Source: Apostichopus japonicus
Lineage: Eukaryota; Echinodermata; Holothuroidea; Aspidochirotida; Stichopodidae
Direction: 5' to 3'
NCBI RefSeq assembly: GCF_037975245.1
Contig: NC_092570.1
Span: 389,501-453,500 of the forward strand
Length of the DNA: 64,000 nt
A model generated the notes under the pieces. It was not told the DNA's origin and ran no database searches. It worked only from the letters and a program-made list of their open reading frames with translations. Position numbers and translations under genes: made by a program. This document shows, in pieces, positions 49,201 to 60,587 of this stretch (the stretch's first letter is position 1; the number at the start of each line of letters is the position of its first letter).

Positions 49201-52200
49201 TCATCCTAACTTTCCTTTTAGAATTATCATGTTAACAAAGTTTCAGACTTTGACCTCTGTTGACCTTTGCAGAAAACATCTTCAATTTAATAAGTTTATT
49301 CCACACATCAAGTATGAAGTTAATCCAAGCCTCACTTCTGAAATTATCATCTTAACAACTTTTTTAGATATTGACCTCTGTTGAACTCGATCAAAATCAC
49401 CTTTGAACTCCTAATAAAATCATATGGTTCTTGTACTCAAACTTGTACACATACTCACACACCATCACCATTGGACCAATTCCTTTTGCCTCCACAAGGA
49501 TAAATACAAAATCAAAGTAACACAACATACTCTGTCATAACTTTCCTTAATCTTACCTGGACTGAGCGAAATCGAATCAGTTGATGAAACATTGTTTTCA
49601 TCTTGTAAAGAGGCAAAGACTTTGTACAAGCCATAAGTTTCCTCGGTGACTACATCGATGTACAGGAATGACCCAACACTGTCTGTTTCAGTTTGGCAAT
49701 CAGGACTGTGGAAAATAAAACCAGGAAGCCAACAGACTTAGTCATTTTTTGACAAGTTTTAATATGCGAACATTTAATGTAACATTGTACAAAAGATGTT
49801 AAGTTCTAACCTGAAATGACTTCCAAGTATGACAATGGATTTCTTTCACAAAGTATGAATTGATCTAAGCTATTAAAGTTGTCTCTAAACAAACACTACA
49901 GACTTTACAGAACTGGACTCTGTTGGCCTCCAATGACCTTTGAACTCCACAGAATACAATAAGGTTATTGTGCTCACTTAGGTAAATCCACTTACTAAGT
50001 ATAAAGTTGAGGGACCATATAAATTCTAATAAATTCACAGTTATTGTGTATACTGACTAAGGCGTCAAACACACTCACACACAATCAGGGTCACAAATAT
50101 TCCTTTCGGCTCGGAATGGAATTACAACAATGGTTGTCTCTAGATTGAGACTGGATGAAAGCTCACAGTTTAACAACTCTGGACTTTTCAAGACTCACTC
50201 TAGCTTGAGACTGGATGAAAGCCCATGTTTGACAACTCTGGACTTTTCAAGACTCACTCTAGCTTGAGACTGGATGAAAGCCCATGTTTGACAACTCTGG
50301 ACTTTTCAAGACTCACTCTGGATTGAGACTGGATGAAAGCCCACAGTTTGACAACTCTGGACTATTCAAGACTCACTCTAGATTGAGACTGGATGAAAGC
50401 CCATGTTTGACAACTCTGGACTTTACAAGACTCACTCTAGATTGAGACTGGATGAAAGCCCATGTTTGACAACTCTGGACTTTTCAAGACTCACTCTAGA
50501 TTGAGACTGGATGAAAGCCCAGTTTGACAACTCTGGACTTTTCAAAACTCACTCTAGCTTGAGACTGGATGAAAGCCCAGTTTGACAACTCTGGACTTTT
50601 CAAGACTCACTCTGGATTGAGACTGGATGAAAGCCCACAGTTTGACAACTCTGGACTTTTCAAGACTCACTCTGGATTGAGACTGGATGAAAGCCCACAG
50701 TTTGACAACTCTTTCCGTTCAGTTCTGTAAGAGGTTCCCTTTATATCAAGTTCCTCAACTGGTACCCAATCCCCAATTCCATTGCCGTTCTTGATCCATT
50801 TCTTCCATTCTAGAGATGTCTCATTGTACCTCATTTTCGCACAAAATTCGCAATAGAGGGTTACGTTTGTCCCAACTTCTGCCTGCATATCTGAACATCG
50901 ACCATCGTCTAATTGCTGAGGGACTGGTATGAAGTTTTCATCTTCTATAAAGACCTCTAATTTGGCAGAATCAGAATGCAAATATATTTTTTAGCAAAAG
51001 CATAGGAGAGGCTAAGCCTCTCAATTCTTCAGCACTGATCCTGAAAATGGCTTGGCAGTGCAGAGAAAACTTATGATCAATTTTGCCCTAAAAATAGAGC
51101 TAGATAGTTTCACAAATAATCACATGAAAGGTGAACATTTTCTATTGTTCTAATCTACGTACCCTAACCTTAAAAAAACCCACTCAACCACAAAATTCTT
51201 CTTAGGATGTAGTGCACATATGGATGAAAAACCCAGCTTACTATGACTCAGCCGGGTATCGAACTGATTGCTTCAAATGCCACCGCAGTGTGTTACTTAT
51301 ATACTGCACTGTGTTCTCTAGCCTTTTCTCCTTTCTTCTCCTAAGAAAAATTGGTCCATGCCGGCTAACCAAGATACTGAGGCAATGATAAAATTAAGAA
51401 AATAAAGTATCTGAATTCCTATCAACAGTTCTGGTAACTCCAATTCACCTTCTAAATATATCAGGAAGATCGAGCACACAGTACTTACCACAGATCATCC
51501 CAAGGATGAATTCTCTACTAATGGTGTGAGTACTATTGGATAGCTCACAGGTGTAATTTCCTTTAGCCTTAGGGAACAGTGAGTTGATATATAATGTTGT
51601 ATCCTCATCAAGGCAGTAATAATGGCCATCAGTAGAATTACATAGATATGAAAGTTGGTCGTCCTTCAGCCAGTCTACGGAACAAAAATTTTTGGCAGCG
51701 CAGCTGAAGCAGACACTACCACCCACATGGCCTTCACACTCTCCACCAGAACAACATCCGGGAGATGTAGCAATGAACTCCAATGGGCCTGAATACATGA
51801 GAATATATGAGAATACATGAGAATACATGAGAATAAATACAGTGGGAGAGAGGTCAAATTTGAAATTAGACAACAGACTCACTGATATCATGAAAATATT
51901 TAATGCAAATTGTCCAGAGTAGAAGCTACTTGTACTTAATAAGGTGGATAAGACATAACAACTACAAAATTCATTCAAGCTTTACTTTTGGAGAAATTGT
52001 CATTTCAAATTTTTCGGACATACATACCTGTCGGCCCCAAAGGACCTTTTGATCACACAAATGATGGTGCTATTGTACTTAATAAGGTGGACCCACCTAT
52101 ATATATAAATATATATATACACACTTGTGTCTTTACGAGGCTTAGGTTTTGCGGGAATTAGGTGCAGTATAATATATAAAAATGATTTACGCCACTCCAT

Positions 52201-52382
52201 CCTTACTCAAATTTATAGGTATTTCCTATCAAAATGGCAACATTTGCTAGTGATTTTATTTTCCCATAGTCACATTTACCTTCATTGCATGAGAGATTGC
52301 TTTGTAGTGCATAACATGACACTGAAACAATTATCAGGATATGAATAATCATAGCCTTTGGGGTGGCCTGCTCCGAAGTCAT
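46275..52382 (-). CDS. Ig-Ig-TM-TIR receptor, IL-1 receptor-like (copy B)
   Basis: Paralogue of the receptor at 276-6328. Exons (minus): 52382-52280, 51788-51489, 50944-50671, 49705-49557, 48769-48617, 47774-47631, 46639-46275; 1488 nt, 495 aa. Exon 1 gives a signal peptide (IIHILIIVSVSCYAL). Ig1 is about 36-134, with CSVDWLKDDQ and GNYTCEL. Ig2 (about 145-275) lacks the usual Y-x-C and has ETYGLYKVF instead. The transmembrane segment is about 285-305, then LDVRLFIRDRFG. The TIR domain starts at about 328 with DAFIVY box 1, has KDIDTIGGS in place of RDxxPG, and carries box-3-like KFLKRLLLRMP. All six intron phases (1,1,2,1,1,1) equal those of copy A, and exons 1 and 6 have identical lengths (103 and 144 nt). 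The Ig2 exon ends inside a 60-bp tandem repeat that supplies its 5' splice site. Confidence 0.9.
46755..46940. repeat. G-rich 22-24-bp minisatellite, 8-9 copies
   Basis: The unit is GCAGAACCTGGGGAAGGAGG plus a variable G-run, with C/A and GT/GA variants. It lies in the last intron of Ig-TIR copy B, about 120 bp before the final TIR exon in transcript orientation. Confidence 0.88.
47888..48406. repeat. 20-bp CCCCATCACCTTCCCTGTTC minisatellite, about 26 copies
   Basis: A C/T-rich strand-asymmetric array in intron 5 of Ig-TIR copy B, between the transmembrane and first TIR exons. Copies vary in C-run length (19-21 bp). On the transcribed strand it is purine-rich. Confidence 0.9.
49120..49440. 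repeat. Dispersed repeat fragment carrying TGACCT half-sites
   Basis: Two diverged tandem copies share TTGACCTC, CAAGTATGAAGTT-ATCC and GAATTATCAT-TTAACAA. Related fragments occur at about 49800-50060 (TGGCCTCCAATGACCTTTGAA, then AAGTATAAAGTTGA) and at about 51925-52090 (TTCAAGCTTTACTTTTGGAG, then GACATACATAC). All three sit in introns of Ig-TIR copy B. The family type is unknown to me; a SINE-like or short interspersed origin is a guess. Confidence 0.5.
50127..50716 (-). repeat. 60-bp minisatellite spanning an exon-intron border, 10 copies
   Basis: Ten tandem copies of a 58-60-bp unit containing GATTGAGACTGGATGAAAGC and TTTGACAACTCTGGACTTTTC. The rightmost copy is the 3' end of the Ig2 exon of Ig-TIR copy B. 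On the minus strand each full unit includes CAGA or TAGA followed by GTGAGT, the 5' splice site used by that exon (50670). If the first donor is skipped, the next codon in frame is TGA. Confidence 0.9.
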
Positions 52383-54316
52383 CTTCTTTTTTCTTATCTG
52401 CTAAAAAAAAGGGAATTTAGAACAGATTGATGAGATGAATGATTACAACTGATTGATGAGTTGAATGATTAGAACAGATTGATGAGTTGAATGACATGGT
52501 AGTTGCAAATTATGTTTGCTGATAAATATTAACTTTTTGTTTACAGTCATTGATCAAAAATGTATCTACTGTATTTCTTTATTTGAAAAAAAACTACTGT
52601 AGGTTTCAAACAAACAGCAATTTAACATCAGCCTTGGAAGTATGAAAGTAATCATAAAAGGCAGTATCATATCATTTTTTTTCATCCAACAATTCAGTGT
52701 TTGCAGTCCACTGGCAAACTAATTGCTATGCAGACACAGCTTTCTTTTCATAAATTATTTGTTTGTTCCAAGATAAAGCAAATATGGTCAAATATGTCAG
52801 TATTGTTTTACAAATTTTACCGAGGGGGTGGGCATTCAGTGTAGTATTTATTCTCTCTCTTTGTATGATTTTGTCAGTGCAGACAGGGGAAATTGGCAGG
52901 TATCATTTATCCAGTAACACATTGCAAAATGCTTTCAAAAGAGGTAAATTGCGGTACAAGAGTAAAGATGAATATTGCACTGTTTTCTACACTGGAAACC
53001 ATACTGTTTAAATTGGCAAAGCTTTGAGCCTCTGGAACTGCTACACAAAATACTCTACATTATTCCCTAATGTCATCTGATGTTTATACTGGGCAGTATC
53101 AACATGAAAAAGACAGACCAAGCATGATTTGTTTGAGGGAAGTAAGATTTAATACTCTTCCAGAGTTGAATAGGCCTTTAGCAGGTTTAACAGATCCTGT
53201 GTTGTGTGCTCCAACATGTGACTACCAGATGTAACTGATACTCACCAGCTGTACAAATGTTTCAAGCATTTGACACTAGTAACTTTTTGCACTTTGTCTA
53301 AGTTCCAACAGTCTAAACTCAATTGTCAGAGAGGTATTCTTGTTTCCCTTTTGCAGGATTGTTATCAAAATTTCAGAGAATGTTATTGGCAAATAACTTG
53401 TTGTTTCTTTGTGCAATGATATGCATTGTTTGTACCAATTCCTGAGAGTTCCCTTATTAAATGTGATCACAGTCGGGGCAACAATTATTTGTTAAAACCT
53501 GTAAAAGGATAAGTGTGCATTGCTATATAAGAGCACAAATGTTCTTTCAAATAATAGCAATAGGCCAATGATAATTTCTACCCATAAAAATTTCTACTCT
53601 GTTGCTAACATGATGGTGATATAAGTAACTCTTTATGTAACATATAAGCAAAAGTATTCATTGGAAAAGTATATATGCTCAGGCCTATAGGGTCCATTCA
53701 GTAGCCTCTGTGTGAATGTCATTATTATGATAAGTTCTGCATATTTTCACTGGCAAGGTCCATTGGTATCTATATAAGAAGGCTACATTATTAGTAGCCT
53801 AATAGTAATACTGTTTTAGTGAACAAGAGGTATAACTTTTCACTTTATGCTAAATATGGCCAAGCTATCTGAATACTGTAACATATGACTTACCACTTGG
53901 CAGGCATGTTGCTACAGGGGGATTTTCTTTTTTATCAGATTATGACCTACAGTAGGCCTACAACAGCCTAATTATGCATCATTTGGCATCCAAGCCCAAA
54001 TGAGGTAAGCAAAAATTTCTCAAAGGGGGGGGGGGGGGGTGGGCAGGGGGTATACCACCTCCATCGCTCAGTCAGGATATTGCCATCTTCCTGCACTACC
54101 CCCCCCCCCAAAAAAGTCAATTTGGTTACTCTGGCTGAGGGCCTGCTACTTGGTTAAGTGCTGGAAGCAGAACGCAGCCAGTGCATGGAATCGGTAAGTA
54201 GAATACAACAAGCAGAACAGTGTACCTATAGTATAGACATTTAACTTGACTTCAAAACATTGATGATACGAATTATAATGGTCTAGCCTAGGCCTAGTAC
54301 ATATTTATTATAAGGC

Positions 54317-54593
54317 CGTGGCTATTCTTACTACTAGTCGTAACAATTATTTATAAACTATTCTTACGACAAAGGCGAATTCAAGCGCAGTAAAGTAAAT
54401 AAAGCAACTGCGCTTGTAGCAGGGGTAACCCTAACCCTAAACATAACCCTAAACCTCAATCCTAACCCTAACCCTAACCGGAAATTATTGTTACTCCTCG
54501 TCGTAAAAATAGTACTCCTGGTCATGAAAATAGCAACTGCGCATGCGTAGTCGGAAATAATTCTTACGACTAGTTGTAAGAATAGCCACATTG
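54317..54593. mobile_element. Small inverted-repeat element with telomere-like core
   Basis: The ends are inverted: GTGGCTATTCTTAC, then ACTAGTCGTAA and AATTATTT on the left match the right end read on the other strand. The 12-bp direct repeat TTATTATAAGGC flanks it at 54305-54316 and 54594-54605, consistent with a target-site duplication. The core (54423-54478) is a CCCTAA-type telomeric tract with variants. Next to it, CAAGCGCAGT and ACTGCGCTTG form an internal palindrome. Confidence 0.8.
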
Positions 54594-55785
54594 TTATTAT
54601 AAGGCAGGATTCTTTGATATGTAACCACCTCTGATAACTTAGGGCACTAGTACTTTGTTACGGAGAGTCCATATTTCGCACTTCCGGGTTTCTGTGCAGC
54701 CAAAATTGAGGCACATGTGACCTTCAGTGGTTACTCAAGTTAAGTCTAACTTACAATAGCCTAGGCTAATACTGGCTACATCCACTTAAGTTAAGCCTAG
54801 TCAAGAAATGACTTGTGTATGTTACGTTAGGCTACTGTGTGTCTAATTAATACTTTTGGCTAGAAGCAGGAAGCTTGCAGTCACATAACCCATATGATCG
54901 TCGAATAAATGACGAGAAGTATCAATCTCTCACAAATTATCAGTACAAAGGGCCTATGCAAAATTTCTACGAAAGACGGCCTTCTTTGTTCACATTTTGA
55001 TCAGTTCCGCTTGTTGGTTACCGCATGAAAGGTTGACTTCACGTATAGTTACAGTTACCCCTCTCTACAAACTTTGCTACGATACAACGATTTTGTGAAA
55101 GATTGATTCATGTGCATGATGGAAGCTAACAGCATGTGCATGCAACATAATATTGAATGGGTTTGACTTTGATGCTCCGAAGTTTATCACTAATATACTT
55201 GATGAATGTCACGCAGATGTCATTTTAATGCAGTTTTTTTCTATTATCAGTGGTAACATCTCACTTAATGTCACTTACAGTCCTACACGGAAGTGGCCTT
55301 ATATGGACATATAACCCTAAAAACTAAACAATATTTCTGTTTGATTCCTAGTTGTTGTTGTTGTTGTTTTTTTGCTGTTCGTTTTTTCCCTTGGTTTCCT
55401 TCGTCTCTTTCCTATTTTGTAAAGCGCTTTGAATGGTGTGAAAACTCGCGCAAAAAGAAACGTCTAATGTCTGACCTAGTTTCGAATGAGGTGTAACAGA
55501 AGTGTCAGACACCACCATCGATCCCAGAAAATGCAGACACAGCTTGCTATCGTCGGTAATTAGACATTAGTGTACAGTCAGTACATACAGTTGCGGTCAA
55601 TACCCACAGCACAGTGTATAAACAATACAGAGATGGACATCTCAGGTCCAGATAGAAGATAACAAGGTATCACGTTTCATTACTGTCTGCATTTTGTAGC
55701 GACACGAACAAAACGTCACTCGCAAGCAACAGAAAATTAACTTTTTCAGATCGCCGCACGCGGTTTGGGGCGAGTCTTCAATGCC

Positions 55786-55850
55786 TTTAAGCGCTATATA
55801 AATGTAATTTATTATTATTTTTATTGTTATTATTATTATATATATTTCAT
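55786..55850 (+). mobile_element. Relic of a LINE/SINE 3' end
   Basis: TTTAAGCGCTATATAAATGT followed by an (ATT)n tail is the common 3' end of several LINE-type families. A second similar motif, TTGTAAAGCGCTTTGAATGG, lies at about 55418. No coding remnant was recognised between or before them. Confidence 0.5.
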
Positions 55851-58365
55851 AAAATTACGATATCTTTCCAGCGGTTGAGCGTTCGATATAAAGGGAAAAA
55901 AGAAATGTCTGGAAGCGAACATATTCTTATAGTGTTTACCCTGCTGTAGTTGCATATGCGTCGTTAATTGTTTACATGTTTATCATGGACACAACGAGTT
56001 TAATGAATTCATTTACCTCAATGCATGGACACAACGAAGGTGGCATACTTCTATTAGAGTCTATATTAATCCGCTCGGATGTTCTCCTAGCTCAGGAAAA
56101 GTGCCAAAATGTAGTAGAAACTATACTTATTAATACGTTATCAATCAGGATCTGGTTCTTTTGGCATGCATGTTGAACAACATGAATAGAAGAACATTTT
56201 AGACCCTTGTAGGCTTCCCAGGAGCAGCTTACGAAAATTGATTAGTTCTGAGTGTTTACAACTGAGTTCGTCAGTTGTTTGCAACTGACGAACTTATGAA
56301 AGGCCAACTTGTCAGCTATCCCAGTGATGGGTAGCATTAAGCTGGTGAGAACAGCAACATTTCTTTTCAAGAAGGCAACAAGGCAATTTTCAGTGGGGGG
56401 GGGGGGGGGTGGGGGTCGAGACTTTTTTTTTACGGTTGCCAAAATATTTGGAGGGACGCCAAAAATTCGAAATCGAAATAAAAAAATAGAAGGGGAAAAT
56501 CTTGAAGTAAATTGCTTCAATAGTTACAAATATAACATTTATATTTTGTAACAAAGCAGCTTAATCATATAAACATTTCTTAAAGGGGAACCCTTCCCAG
56601 ACCACAACATCAGCCACTGGAGAGTTGTCAAGATAATGAAGAAGAAAATTTGGATAAAAAAGTGTGAATACCAGGACTTATTTGATCTTCAAAACCTGCC
56701 AACTATTAAAAGATGAAAGCGAAAGAACAAATATAACTAAAGATCAATAAAATTGAAAGACGTTTTATTTGTCAATTTATTCTGTGTAACTATATCTGCT
56801 TAAGATGTTTATTAACTAGACAAAAACGGAAAGCAAACTATTTATTGTTTTCTTTTTACAACTGCATATAAAGCAACAAGAAGTTTAACAAGCCAAACTT
56901 TTCTCCTTTTAAGTATGAAAATCACTAATTACTGAAATATTATATTAGCATGTGACTACGAATATAAATGGAAAATGGAACCAAGATTCAAAGGGTGTTG
57001 TTACAAGAGAGCTAACAGAGTCTTACAGATAATAAAGTGATGATCCAGGATTTAGTACAGGAAAGGCTGTGAAACCAACTCCCACGTAAAGTTGTCCAAA
57101 TACCTACTTTTGATTTATTGTGTAAGATCAAAAGTGGGGTGCATACCTCCGAGACCCACATCCGGGCCTGAGAAGCTATGCTTGTGAGGGTTCCTCACTG
57201 GTAAAGTACTTCATATACCCATCTCTTTTCCAACATTTATCTTTCCAATTTTAAACTTTTCTTCTTGTGACCCACAGAAGAATCCTGCTGCACAGTTATT
57301 GCCATTTTGCTTTAAGTAGTTGTTTGGATGAGGTCTTACTACAAGCAACACCTCAACCACTTAGTCAGGATTGGTAAGTGATAAAGGCCATTAGGTGTTT
57401 GTTCCAACAAGTACTCATACAGATCATGGACAGAACTGTGGGTTTATTACGATCAAAAGAATTAGCCACGACCCTTGTTTTAGCATGGCCATATCTCAAG
57501 TCACCAAATTTCATATATTCAGCAACTATCAAGTCAATCAGGATATGTCTGACAGAGCTTCTCTTGGAAAGGGTAAAGCATTAACCCTTCACTGAACATG
57601 AAACCACTGATAAATCAAGTCACACTAGAATTTACAATTAATAAACCGACCATAACTTCCAAATTAAAAAAACCTTTTGTAAAGCATATTACATTTCTTA
57701 TCAAATAAAACATGTAAAATTACTTAAATCTTAGAAAAGAAGAAAAAATATTTATGCAAAGCTTTTACCAAGTAAAAGAAAGACACAAGGCTGACAAACA
57801 GTTGTTTCCCATTTTTGTTTGCTTCTTTAACAATTTCAGCAGAATTTTAACCATATCTTTGAAAGAATGATAACATCAACATAATATCAATCAATTTGTG
57901 AAATATCATTTCGTTTCTTAAATTCATTCTATCAACAAAATGAGAAGAACAGAGAAAGCAAAACTTTACATATACCAGCTTAAAATTTACACTGAAAAAG
58001 ATATTCAATTGACATTGTAAAAAGTGGATTTGTCATTGTAATTTGTGTGTTTTGTGAATCGTTTTGTTAACTGAAAGAGGGAAACCCTTCTTTGAAGTCT
58101 ACACAGAAACCTCATAAGTTTGTCACCTTTGATGACTCATTGTTTTCCTACTTGGGATACAACAAAACCATCATGGTTGTTTTGGTGTGCATGTGTGGCC
58201 TTCTCACTTTGCATAATGACTACATGCCTTCAAACAGCCCTGAACTATAACTTTTTAGTTTGATCTTCATTTTTACTTAATTGCAAAATTTAGGAATGAA
58301 TGTTCCAGTGGTAAAAATAAAAACAAATTTATTCCCTTTTCATAACACTCTTCTTTGAAGCCATC

Positions 58366-58610
58366 CACATGTTCAAGGCCTGTTATTTACATGTTCATGA
58401 CCTGTTATCCACATCATGTCCATGGCCTGTTATCCACATGTTCATGGCCTGTTATCCACATGTTCATGGCCTGTTTTCCACATGTTCATGGCCTGTTTTC
58501 CACATGTTCATGGCAAGTTATACACATGTTCATGGCATGTTATCCCCATGTTCATTGCCTGTTATCCACATGAACATGGCCTGTTATCCACATGTTCATG
58601 GCCTGTTCAA
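58366..58610. repeat. 22-bp minisatellite, about 11 copies
   Basis: The unit is CACATGTTCATGGCCTGTTA plus TC or TT, with one copy reading CATGAACATGG. It lies downstream of LAMP-B. Confidence 0.88.
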
Positions 58611-59755
58611 TGCACCATGCATTATTTGAAGGAAAAAAACTGAAGGTAATCCTAAACACCAAAAGTGAAATCAAAAGAATTTTTTACAAGAGCTCATAAA
58701 AAAATAATCAAAATATGTGAACAAATACAAGTCTAAACTAAAGTCAAAGTGCATGATTCAATTAAAGAGCAACTGAATCACTCAAACTCTTGATGACATT
58801 TTCCTCAAGGCTGACTTGAGTTACATTACATATGATACGTACACATCTGTTAGTCATCTTGAAGACGTAAAAAAAAACTTAAAAAAAAAAAAAACTGTCA
58901 TAGCATCTCTATCTGCCCTTTACTCTTTTTAAAATAATTATCTTTTTATCATTTCATAGATTTCAATACACCAAAACTTTGTCCTAGGGACACTGCAAGT
59001 TTGTCAGCATTTCTTCACTCTCCTCACCTCCACCCAACCCCTCCACCCAATCCCCTCCAACACTCCCCTTTTAAGCCCATGACTCAGGATCTGCCATGAG
59101 TTTGAGACATGACTCAAAAGACACCCCATCCCCCCACCCCCTCACAAACTCTTCCTCGGAAAACGGTAGTCTGGACTATGGACTCGTTCCATCTGTCGCC
59201 AACTTATGGAAACTGTAGATACAATTCTGATGACGGGCCAACTTTTTAGTTTGCAGACAGTCGCCTGAACAATGTTTGAATGATCGTCTAAAGTACACTT
59301 CCTTTAATCAATTATGGTACAATCTACTTCTTTTTGCCATAGTTACACTTCCAATATCTTGCATGAAATCAAGAAATCTCAGATTACATTGAAATGACAA
59401 TAGACAGTTACATTCTTAGAAAGCTGTAGAAATCTTAACATGGCCTCCCTTCTTTTTACTTGCTCCAATCTCCTCAAACGTTATACCAATAGTTCTATTC
59501 CCACTTCCCCAAGCATCCCACCATCAAGTCCCCCACCCCACTCCACCTAACCCGGCCCTCCAACCCCCCTACCCCCGCCCCACTTCAACTTTTGCAATCA
59601 ACCATTCCCATAATCATATTGAACCTCAAAGCCCAACCCCTCATCTTTTTTCCCAAATGTAGTTTCTCACAATTTCTTATGAAGACCATTAAACAAAATT
59701 CTGGTTTATTACTTAGAAAATTTCCTGTTTCAATCCTTGTTTTGCCTCCAGTACC

Positions 59756-60587
59756 TCACACAGACTCGTAACCAGACCTTGAAGAATTCCTCCTGCCTAT
59801 CAGGTAGGCAATCAGTACGATGATGACTAGAACAGCTAATGCACAGCCCACTGCAATAGGCACAATGTTGCTGATGGCATTGTCAGCTGGGCAATCATAA
59901 CCTGTAAAGGAGACAAAAAGGGTCAAAACTTGGATCAGGATTCATTTCTGTAAGCGATACAAGTTCAGTCATTCTCATTGTCTCCTCATCCCCCCCCCCA
60001 CACCCCCTTCTTGGTTTATTTCACCAGTCAGGGATTGGTTACCCTGAATCATATATACTTCTATGTCATGCGGACCCAATAATTCATCAAAATACATGCA
60101 CACATGAGAAATGCTTTTGAAGGCCCTTCTAATGGTTTAATCGTCTAAAATCGTCTAAAATCGTCCAAACTGTTAAAATATCCTGATGATCCTGCACTTC
60201 CACCACAGAACCGTCATCAACCATCATCCTTCCCACCAACCCACTGCCCTCCTTTCCACCACCCCACTGCCTTCCTTTCCACCACCCCACTGCCCTCCTT
60301 TCCACCACCCCACTGCCCTCCTTTCCACCACCCCATTGCCTCCTTTCCACCACCCCACGGAACCATCAATTGAGCAATCTGTCACCCATATAGGTACTCA
60401 CTGCTGCTAAAACTGCCATTCTCGATTCTGTATGGCTGAAGCTTCACATCGGAGAAGGTAACATCCAGGCTGATGCTTGTGTTCTTCTCCTCATGGTGAA
60501 TTGTCTGTTTGGTATCACACTGCAATGATTTACCGACGGGGGTTCGGAAGGTGTTCTTGTCCTTCATTGTGAATTTAAAATGGAAGA
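59756..60587 (-). CDS. LAMP-family membrane glycoprotein, C-terminal exons (LAMP-B, partial)
   Basis: The last two exons of a lysosome-associated membrane protein gene: 60587-60402 and 59901-59756 (minus), joined in phase 1. The first encodes the second half of a LAMP domain: FHFKFTMKDKNTFRTPVGKS, a cysteine in LQCD, and the strand VTFSDVKLQPY. The second encodes the last LAMP cysteine (YDCPAD), a transmembrane segment (IVPIAVGCALAVLVIIVLIAYLI) and a tail, GRRNSSRSGYESV, ending in the lysosomal sorting signal GYxx(hydrophobic) at the very C-terminus, as in LAMP1/LAMP2. The tFRTPxGKS block is shared with LAMP-A. Upstream exons must lie to the right, beyond the 48-bp satellite and the window edge. 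It is closer to vertebrate LAMP1/2 in its tail than LAMP-A is. Confidence 0.82.
60230..60362. repeat. 22-bp CCACTGCCCTCCTTTCCACC minisatellite, about 6 copies
   Basis: A C/T-rich array in the last intron of LAMP-B, about 40 bp from the donor of the penultimate exon (60401). Confidence 0.85.

Larger units (their letters stand above)
52383..59755. other. Intergenic region upstream of Ig-TIR copy B / downstream of LAMP-B
   Basis: About 7.4 kb. It should hold the promoter of Ig-TIR copy B near 52400 and the 3' UTR of LAMP-B near its right end (a TTTATT at 59705 would be AATAAA on the minus strand). It contains the telomere-repeat element (54317-54593), a LINE 3'-tail relic (55786-55850), a 22-bp minisatellite (58366-58610) and G-runs near 54025 and 56395. 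No gene was recognised. Confidence 0.5.

Noticed and set aside
51241-51290. B-box-like GTTCGATACCC on the minus strand, and another GTTCGAATCTC near 9977 on the plus strand
   Set aside because: No A box or tRNA-like fold at the right distance in either case; could be decayed SINEs but not supportable.
52763-53011. 82-codon frame with a hydrophobic stretch, divergent from Ig-TIR copy B
   Set aside because: A hydrophobic stretch alone in AT-rich DNA is weak evidence; no homology, no splice continuation.
54423-54478. Chromosome end or fusion point suggested by CCCTAA repeats
   Set aside because: The tract is short, degenerate and enclosed by inverted repeats with a flanking direct repeat, so a transposed segment fits better.
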